Shown here: piece after piece, positions 7,212 to 16,600 of the stretch
Numbering within the stretch: the first letter of the stretch is position 1
Layout of the letters: each line of letters opens with the position of its first letter
From: RGIG426 sp045643425
GTDB lineage: Bacteria > Bacillota > Clostridia > Oscillospirales > Acutalibacteraceae
Direction: 5' to 3'
Assembly: GCA_045643425.1 (NCBI GenBank)
Contig: JAZUKW010000003.1
Location: forward strand, 1-19,380
Length of the DNA: 19,380 nucleotides
Translations under genes and position numbers: made by a program
The notes under the pieces: generated by a model
Database searches by the model: none
What the model was told of the DNA's origin: nothing
The model's input: only the letters and a program-made list of their open reading frames with translations

Positions 7212-7260
7212 GAAAAAAATCAAAAATATCGTTGACATTTGCCTTTGTTTGGCTTATTAT
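7212..7260 (+). promoter_or_regulatory. Strong sigma-A promoter of the giant surface-protein gene, with A-rich upstream element
   Basis: -35 TTGACA (7232-7237, perfect), a 17-bp spacer and -10 TATTAT (7255-7260, one mismatch). A-tracts at 7213-7229 sit where an UP element binds the alpha subunit. The expected start is near 7267, so the mRNA has an untranslated leader of about 355 nt before the ATG at 7622. It is divergent from the promoter at 7082-7110, about 120 bp apart. Confidence 0.8.
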
Positions 7261-7266
7261 ATAGGT

Positions 7267-7621
7267 GGGTGAATACCGCCCTATTTGTTAAAAATGACCA
7301 AAAATGACTAAGCATTTGCGGTTGTTTTTATTCAAGTGTTCCAAAATGAGACTTTTTGTGAAAAGGAAAAGCCCGAAAAGACAAACGAAAAATGGGAAAT
7401 TTTGAGCAAATTTTTGCGGAAAATTCCGCAAATTTTGCTTATTTGTCGTGTTCGGGAGAAAGTTGCCCCTATGCAACCTTGACAGAGTCACCCGAAAAGT
7501 GCAAATCCCTCCGGCCGGATGGCCGGGAAAAGAAAGCGGCGGCGATGCCGACGCATAAAGCTTCAAAAACCATTATATCCTTTATAGTATTAGCCACGAC
7601 ATTTTGTGGGAGGTCGAGAGT
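7267..7621 (+). promoter_or_regulatory. Long structured 5' leader of the giant gene, unidentified
   Basis: No convincing gene lies here. Seen in order: an inverted repeat with arms 7406-7421 and 7424-7438 sharing GCGGAA/TTCCGC and A/T-rich outer arms; a possible three-way junction closed by TTCGGG (7451-7456) and CCCGAA (7491-7496), enclosing hairpins GTTGC/GCAAC (7462-7466, 7473-7477) and TGAC/GTCA (7480-7483, 7487-7490); a CCGGCC-GGAT-GGCCGG hairpin (7511-7526); and a GCG..CGGC-GAT-GCCG..CGC hairpin (7536-7554). The SD is GGGAGG (7608-7613), 8 nt before the ATG. Fragments such as GTCAC..TGCAAATCC and GACGCATAAAGC recall the class I c-di-GMP (GEMM) riboswitch, but its conserved GGGACGCAAAGC is not intact, so I do not call one. 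Confidence 0.5.
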
Positions 7622-10600
7622 ATGAACGAAAATACGAAAGCGAGCAGCAGACCGAGGAGCGTGAAACGTAAGAAGCGCACCGGTTTTACCATGATGGAGA
7701 TGATGATCACTCTTGCCATCATGGCGATCCTGTTCGGTCTTGCGGTGCCGGCGGTGGCGCAGATCCAGAAGAACCTGGAGATTGCGCGACTCAATAGTTA
7801 CGCGAAGGACGTGTATCTGGCGGCGCAAAACCGCTTGACTTCGCTGAAAGCCACGGGGGAACTCGTGGAACTTCGTGATACCCTGCAAAACGAGTATTCC
7901 GGCGAAGGATTGACGGGCAAAAACCGCTATTACGGTCCGTCCGACCCTGAAAATATGGAGGCTACGTCCTTTAAGCCTCAGGATTGGAACGACGATTGGG
8001 ATGCCGGCTCGGCCTACAAGAAGTATTTTAACTTCTACGGCATTATGCACAATCCGACCGATGCGGCGGACAACGACGTTATCGTGGATGAGATTATCCC
8101 CGAGCTCTCTGTGACCTCTACCTCTCTCGATCACCATTATTATATTGAATTTAACCCCACGACCGGCGACGTGTACGCCGCGTTCTATACGGATGCCAAA
8201 GGCGGCTTTACGGCGCAGGATATTCGTGACCTGCCGTATGCCGAGGCGGAAGGCGAGGATAACGGCCGTTCTAAGGCGTATCTGCGCGACGAATTCAAGA
8301 ATTACAATAACGAAAAGATGATGGTCGGTTACTATCGCGGTGACCCGACCGATATGCTCGAAGACAAAGAAATCACCGAATACGACGTGACCTGCGAGCT
8401 GGTCAACAAGGAAGACCTCTACGTCAAAGTGACTTGCGATCTGGGCGATACCTACTTCCTGCGCAAGTTCATCGAGGCGTCTGTGACCGTGGCCGACACG
8501 GCGACCGGCAACTCTATCGAGATCCCGCTGAACCTGGCGGCTCCGGATTCGCTGCGGACTTACGACCGCTCGATGCTCGCCACGACCAACAACTACGTTA
8601 TGTTCGGTTATGACAGCACCGATACGACCAAATTCGTGGCGTATATCCTGCTGGATGCGCTGGATACCGCGAACGTGATGAACGGCACGGGCTTCTCCAC
8701 CGTCATCGAAGGCTTGGCGGATACTTACAGCGAGAACGGCAACAACCTGACGGCTCTTGTGGACGCGGTGAAAGCGGGCTGCAACCTGAAAGCCACCGCC
8801 GACGTGGAGTTGGATTTCGCCGACCGTATCGTGCGTACCAACACCGAGAGCGGCAACCAAGAAAGCGAAATTCAAAACAGCCGGTTTGCGGCGATCTCCT
8901 CTTCCGAGGGCAGCAAAACGGTGAACGTGGGTTACGTGCGTCACCTGAAGAACCTGGACGGTTATCAGGCCTCCGGCACCGAGCTGAAGGTGGAGCAGTC
9001 CTGCGTCGAATATATCATCGAGACGTATATTGACGAGACGACCGGCGAAGAGAAGACCCGCCGTGTGGAAAACACCAAGGGCGACATCTACTTCAACTCC
9101 AACTTTACGCTGGAGGGCGGCGACACCAAGTGGTATTGGGATTCCGACTACCTCATCGGTGAGCCGACCGGCAGCTTCCTGCGCAACTATCTGAACGCGC
9201 CGGCCGCGACGGACGAGGCGTATATCACCCCGATCTCCTGCGGTACTACCGGCAACTTCAATAACTTTACTTACAACGGCAAACACTACGGTCTGTATGA
9301 CTTTGTGATCGCCGGCGACGTGGACGACGAAAACGTCGGTCTGTTCGGCACGCTGAAGCCGGCCACCAAGGGCATCATCAAGGATACGAACCTGATCGAC
9401 GCCACTGTTGACGGTAGCGATGCGGTCGGCTCCGTCGGCGGCATTGTCGGCGAGGCGGAAAACTGCGAGTTCAACAACGTCGGCGTGCGTCTGACCGACC
9501 GCGACCCGGTGCAGAACAAGCACTATGCGAATATGGCCTCTCGCGTGGAGAACCTGAAGGTCTCCTCTGAAGAGGCTGAGTTTGTCGGCGGTATGGTCGG
9601 TACGGCGGAAGACTGCACGTTCGACTATTCCTATGCCGCGGTGCAGGTCGAAGGCGCCTATACGGCCGGCGGTCTCGTCGGTTGGTCGCTGAACAGCGAG
9701 TATCAAGGCTGCTACACCTCCGAGCCGACCATCGGTACGGACAACGTCGGCGGTTTCATCGGCTTGATGGAGGGTGGCTCTGCCGAGGCGGAGCAGAACG
9801 GTAACAGCGTGTATCCGATCTACGCCACCGGCGACGTCATCGGCTCCGGCAACGTGGGCGGCTTCGTCGGTATGGCGATGGGCGGCGCGGTCATCGACGG
9901 TTGTAACTCCTTCGGCCGCGCTCGCGCCACCGACGGTGACACCACCACGAAGCCGGGCGGCTTTGTGGGCAACGCGGCGTCCGGTACGTCCTTCTCGAAC
10001 AACTCCTATCTGAAACAGACTCGCTATAACCAAGGCAGCGCCTATAAGCCGCAGGACGGTTTCGCGATCGGTCGCGGTTACAACGATGAAATCTTCTACA
10101 ACGGTGACTCGTATTGGAACGTGATGGGCAACGAATCCACCGCGAACAAGCCGGAGGATTCTCACCCCTACACGGTGTATAACCGCGCGACGGTGTTCCC
10201 GTTTGCGATGACGTGCCGTTCTATGGACGAGGGCTACGACGAGATCCCGCACTACGGCGACTGGCCGGTGGAAGCGTCTATTCAGACGATGCTCGCCTAC
10301 TACGAGGTTTATAAAAACGACGACGGCAGCGAGTCGATCGGTCTTTACGGTTACACCAGCCTGGTGGGTGAGACGGCCGCCAACAATTGGCAGCTCAACA
10401 CCCTGCAGACCGGCGACACCTACTGCATCGAGGACGGCTACGCCATCGTGTCCACCGACGTGATAACCAAGATCACCGGCACGATCGACACGCTCGGCAC
10501 GACCGTTTCGCTCGACTTCTCTGCGGCGGACGAAAACGTGAACGTGGACTTCGTGTCCGAGGGCTCGTCGCGCAGCGAGGGTGTCCACGTCTACAAGCTC

Positions 10601-13600
10601 AACGACCTGGATGCACAGGGTATGTCTACCGCGTATCAGACCCGTATGAACGGCTCGAGCGGCACCTACTTCCAAAAGGCGGTTTTGACCGGCTTGAACG
10701 GTGCGGAAGAGGTCTTTACGGATTACACCTTCTTCTATTGCCCGGTTTTGGCGAAATCTTCGATCAACCCGTCGCCGGCGCAGGCGGACGATCCGTCTCT
10801 CTGCCCGACGGTCGAGGAAATGGAGAACACCAGCAAACCGGCGGCCGGTATCATCCGTTCCGCGCGTCAACTCAACGCGATGGGCCGTATGAATTGGTTC
10901 TGGAACATGAATCTCAACCAGGAGTGCCACGTGGACTTCGGTCAATACGTGAAAACCTACTGCGGTGAGAATATCGACCTGTCCGCTACCGGACAGACTG
11001 CCTCGAACGCCTGGCGCAACAAGCCGATCGGCACCAACGTCAACGGCGTGAAGAAACCGTATACCGGCGCGTATAACGGTTGCTCCTTTAAGATCATCGA
11101 CTACTGCCTGCAGGTCAGCGACGGCAACACCGACTCGCTGGATGCCGGTCTGTTCGGCCTGCTCTATAAAGGCAGCATCAAGAACGTCGTGCTGATGGCT
11201 TCCGACCCGAATGCCAACGACGGCGCGGGTACCGCGTGGGTGAAGAGCACGATGACCAATGGCGGCGGCGCGTATCACATCGCTCCGTTGGTGGGTGCTG
11301 TGGAATACAACCAAGATGCGTACGGCTCGGCGGCCGGCACGGCCCGCTCGCTGAAGGCCTGGAACATCAGCGGCGAGACGATCTACAAGTACGCCATCGA
11401 GGGGAACAAATTCACCCTGGACGGCTACAATAACACGGGTGACGGCGGCCGCTGGTCCAACGTTAAAGCGCAATACGTGCCGCAGAACACCCAGCAGTAT
11501 ATGACGATCACCCTCAAGGGTGAGTTCGGCACGGTGAGCAGCGCTTCGTTGGTCGCCACGAAGACGATCAACGGCAGCCCGGTGACCTATGCCACCGCGA
11601 ATGCTACCGGCATCAAAGACGGCGAAATCACCTTCGTTCTGCAAATGAACGACTGCTATTTGGAGACCGATGATACGGATGGGACCAGCAAACGCAACAT
11701 CGGCGACGATATTGTGATCACCCTGAACGGCGGCGACCTCACCAATTGGACGGTGGCCAACTCCAGCTTTACGGCGGAATTGTTCTCCACCGAGCCGGTC
11801 GTCCCGACGGGCGACGATCCGGCGAGCTACATCACCGGTATCGCCAATATGTCTACCGTTTCCAACTGCGCGGTGGCGGGCTATATCGTGGACTACGTGC
11901 CCGGCGGCACCCAAAACCAAGAGGTGCAGATCGGCGGCTTGGTCGGTAAGAACCAGGGCGAGATCTACAACTGCTCTGCGGCGAACAAACGTCTGTCTGC
12001 CACCGGTTCCAGCGGAAGCAACGTCCGCTATATCGGCGGTTTTGCCGGCGTGAACAAAGAAGGCATCATCGCGAACTGCTATTCCGGCGGCGACTTGGTG
12101 CCGCTCGGCACACAGCCTGCCTTCGTGGGCGGCGTTGTCGGCCAGCAGCAGAAAGACAGCACCGCTCCGGCGTGGTGCACGGCGAATACCAAGCTCCTTG
12201 ACAGCTACAGCTATTGCACGATGAAGGATAACAGCGCGGCTACCTTTGCCGGTGTGGCAAACGGCAGCGAGTCGATGATCCTCCACAGCCACTTCCTGAA
12301 CGATCTCGGCTGCTTCAAGGATTACTCTCAAGACAACCATCCGTTTACGGCACTCTACAACAAGCTGATCGACAAGGATAGAGTGTATGCCACCACGATT
12401 CGCGGCGAGGATGTGACGATCCCGTATTCGATGACCCTGGTGAAGCTTAAACAGCTGGGCCGCGGCAACGCGTTTGCTCTGAGCGGTGACATCGGCAAGG
12501 CCAACTTCGACCACAGCTGGCCGTATGACCTGTCTCTGGCGGGTGAGTATCCGTTTGCGGCGGTGGTAATGGATGATGACGGCTACTACGTCCACTACGG
12601 CGATTGGCCGAATCCGAACGGCTCGCTTTACACGAACACCGCCTCCTTCGGCGGCGTGTTCTGGTCCGACTTCTGCGTGGACGCTACCTTTAAGACCGAC
12701 TATAACTACTATTGGGGCGACTGGCTGAAGGAAATGAAATACCAGATCGGCTTGGGTGATTTCAAAGAGGGCGACTACATCGAAATCATCATCGAGCCGG
12801 AGTTCAAGTGGGATGCTCCCGAAGCAGCCGGCTTGCTGCAGTGCGGTGTCCACTCCATGTTGGAGGATACCAGCAAAAACGTTTGGGATGATGCAAACGA
12901 CGTGGCGTATGAGTCCCAGGGCATCAACTTCAGCAACGGCCAAGTGTATCAGTTCGTGTTTGACGTTGACAAAGCGACGTTGAACATCCTGAACGACCCG
13001 CAGCTGTGGTTTGCTGTCAACTACCACGAAAAGGGCGGTATTGACGGACATCTGTGGGAGAGCGTGAAGGGCAACTACACGGATCCGGACGACGGTTCGC
13101 CGGCCGGCAACGAAGACCCGTTCCGCCTCAACCGCTTGACGGTGAACATCTACCGTGACAGCAGCACCAGCAAAACCGAGAACACGACCACCCGTCGTTC
13201 GACCACCTCGTCCCAGCAGGGTGCGACGACCTCTGAGGAGGACGTGACCCACCTCGAGACGCTGAAGACGTGGGACTTCGAGCCGGTGAACGGTGTTGCG
13301 GCGAGCAACATCCTGTCTACCGACAAGGGCCCGATGGTCGCGGGCGTAATTGCGGAAAATACGGACGTCCAGGCGACCGGTCACTCGAACAAGATCACGC
13401 TTTCGAGCGCGGAAAGCTTTATCATGGATATCAGCGACGCGTTCAATAACGAGCAGGAATTGAAGAAGAACGAATGCTATCAAGTCGAAGCCACCTTCGC
13501 CTTAGGGCCGGGGGCGACGGATGATATGTCAATGCGTCCGTACCTGGTGTCCGGCGACGACAAATTCTATGCCAGCAACTATACGCTGGTGCAAAAACGC

Positions 13601-16600
13601 TCGGATACCGGTGCCAACGCCGGTAAGACCATCTGGGCGAGTGCGCTGTATACCTTCGGTACCGAAGGCGTGACCATTGACGACGACGCCTATATCGTGT
13701 GGATCCCGCGTGATGCCGGCAAGACCTTGACCGGTGATTTGTACGTGGATAACCTCGTCGTGAAGAAAGTGGCGCAGGGTGCTGACCCGACGGCTACTTC
13801 CTCTACGAAAGCCACGATCCCGGCGGAGGAAGAGGCGAAATTGGTTGCCTATTGGTCCACCAATTCCGCGTCGGATATTTCTGCGCCGACCTACGAAACG
13901 ACGGCGAAGAACAACTATCGTTACATCAACTTCCAGAGTGCCAAGGATCTGACGTCCAACTTGACTTGGTCGCAGTTCGTGGATCACTTCGGAGTGCTTT
14001 CCGATACGCAGTATTTGATGGTGACCTTGAACTACTCGGATGACTATGCTCATGCCGAAAAAGCCAACTTTACCTTCACCTGCGACTCTCTTGCGTATAT
14101 CGCTTCCGACGGCAACCGTGAGATCGTCAACGAAATCGATCCGGCCTCCGGCGATGACTCGTTTGACGCCGAAAGTCGGACGGTGAAATGGATCATCGGC
14201 GGCCCGCTCGACTACTCCGATCTCTATAAGTACAGAGATGCGGCCGGTGACGGCAAGCAGTTGAACCTGCGCAGCTTCATCACCTATCGCAACCAGTACG
14301 ATTTGACGGATAACCGCGTGTTGACCGACAACAAGGGCGACTTCACGATCAGCATCGGTGTCTACGATCGCGATCCGAATGCGTCGGCGATGACCGTTCC
14401 GACTACCACCGTTTCGCAGACCACCAGACAGCTGTCCGGCGGTACGGCGGTGCACACCTTCGCGTCGGATGCGCTGGGTACCAGCAACTATATGACCTTC
14501 GGCGGCGGCGACGTGGGCTACGTGGACGGCAACCGCTCCACGATCATGACCTGGAACGAATTCGTCAATATGGTGGGCGTGCTGACGGATAGACAGTACG
14601 TGCGTGTCACCTTGACGAACACCGACGCGCCGTTCGGCACGCTGGATCTGGCGTCTCAGACCATTCAGGCGAACGCCTATCGCGGTGTGGACGGCAAGAT
14701 CATCAAAAACGAAAAAGCCAAATCGGTGAACTCGACTACGGTCGTGTATCAGATCAACGGCCCGTTGAGCCTCAACAGCGTTGCGACCGACGGTTCCAAA
14801 GAAGGCTATAACGATGCCGGCCTGGTGTTCGGCGGTATGTCGACGAACGCCGGCGAGCTGCGCGTGGGCGATAAGACCTCCATTTTGGTGGAGATCATGT
14901 CCACCGCGACCACGGCCCAGCTGCAAGGCGACAGCTTTGACGTGCTGGCGAACGATATTGTGACCAAGACTGCGACCATCACGCTGTCCGGCGACACCTT
15001 CAATTCGACGGTGACCACCGGCAACAACATTACGACCTGGTTCAACGGCCTGGGCGGCCGTGGACTGACGGCGAACGTGGCGGCGGTCAACGGCAACGTG
15101 CTGACGGTGAACATCGTCGGTACGGTGACCGAGGCTCCTGCCACCGACGTGACGGTTACGGCGGTCGTTCCGGGTACGGCGATGACCCAAGGCGGCAGCG
15201 ACGTGACGGCGACCGGCTCCTTCGTGATTTCGAAGAAAGAGCCGAAAGCGTCCATCGTCGGTGACGAAACGATCCGTTCGTTCTTCGTGAACGAGCTGAT
15301 CGGCGGCGATCTGTCCGGTCACCCGAACATTGTGGACGTCAACATCTCCAACACCGCTTTCACCAGCAACTTCGGTTCGGTGGGCGATTGGTATACCGGC
15401 ACCCTGCCGGCCGGCATGGCGCTGGCCCAGGTCGCGAAGAAAGACGATTCCACCGTGACCCTGACCTTCTCGGGTACGCCGACCGAACAGTCGGATTCCC
15501 CGATCACCATTGTGGTTCCGTCCTTCGCGAACACCTCCGGTCAGACGCTGACCGCAGGTACGATCACCTTGAAAGTGGTTTCCCGTCCGAAGGTGGATGC
15601 CCCGACCTTCAACCTGCCGGAGGGCGAATATCGCGGCGCTCGTAGCGTGGCGATCAGCTGCTCCACGGTGGATGCTACGGTGAAATACAAGATCAACGAC
15701 GGTGCGTGGATGGATTACGTCAGCGCCATCCTCCTCGAAGAGGGTGAGACGACGGTGTATGCCCGTGCCGAGAAAGAGGGCTGCATCACCAGCGACGAGG
15801 TGCACGCGACCTACACCATTACCCGCGACGATAACCTTATTAAGAACGGTTACTTCGACGACGGTATGGACGGATGGACGGTCAACCCGGCGTCCACGGA
15901 TGTGAAAGTCGTCAACGGCGTGTTGACGGTCACCAACTATCAGTACAGCAGCGACTTGGATATCGTTGCCAGCTTGAAAGACGGTGTCACCCTTAAACCG
16001 AACACCACGTATCGTGTGTCCTTCAATATGAATGCGGACGCCGGCATGTCGGTGAAGGTCAATCCGGGCGGAAACAACTCCAATAAGTACACGGCTTCCG
16101 GCAGCTACGAATTTGTGACCGGCCCGGCGAGCGAGATGGGCAAATTCAAGATTGCCATTTCCGCGCCGAAGGGTCAAGCCACGCCGGTCAGCGGTACGTT
16201 CGACAACTTCGTGCTCGCCGAGGTGGGCGGCACCGAGCCGTCTACCAGCGAGACCAGCGCGTCCGAGACCAGCTCGTCTCAGACCGAGCCGTCGGTGACC
16301 AGCCAGCCTGAATCCAGCGCGGCGGAGTCCAGCACGACGTCCACGGTTCCGGGCGAGCGCACGTTGGTTGCCAAGTGGGAGACCAAAGCCGGTATCTCTT
16401 ACGGTTACTTCTACGACGGTGTTGCGGATGCCGTTGTGTACGACAATAACGTCGGTACCTCTAACAGCAACGAGATCAAGTGGTCCGACTTTGTGACCTA
16501 CCTCGTGAATAACGACTTGCTTACCTCGGATGCGTACCTTGAAATTGTATACGAGGGCGGCACCGACGCCGTGTTCCAAAACGCGCAGGCGGCGAATGCC

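Noticed and set aside
7480..7565. Class I c-di-GMP (GEMM) riboswitch
   Set aside because: TGCAAATCC and GACGCATAAAGC look like pieces of the consensus, but the spacing is wrong and the invariant GGGACGCAAAGC and the second helix are not intact. Kept only as a hypothesis under the leader finding.
7392..7625. 77-codon plus-strand frame in the leader whose TGA overlaps the ATG of the giant gene
   Set aside because: No SD lies within 15 nt of its ATG, it reads through several strong hairpins, and the product resembles nothing. The ATGA overlap is suggestive but probably chance; a leader peptide cannot be fully excluded.
7469..13483. Minus-strand open frame of about 2000 codons opposite the giant gene
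   Set aside because: It is codon-aligned with the plus-strand gene and stays open only because that gene avoids TTA, CTA and TCA. Its product has no recognisable domains and a shadow-like V/R/H/A-rich composition, and the TTG start lacks an SD.
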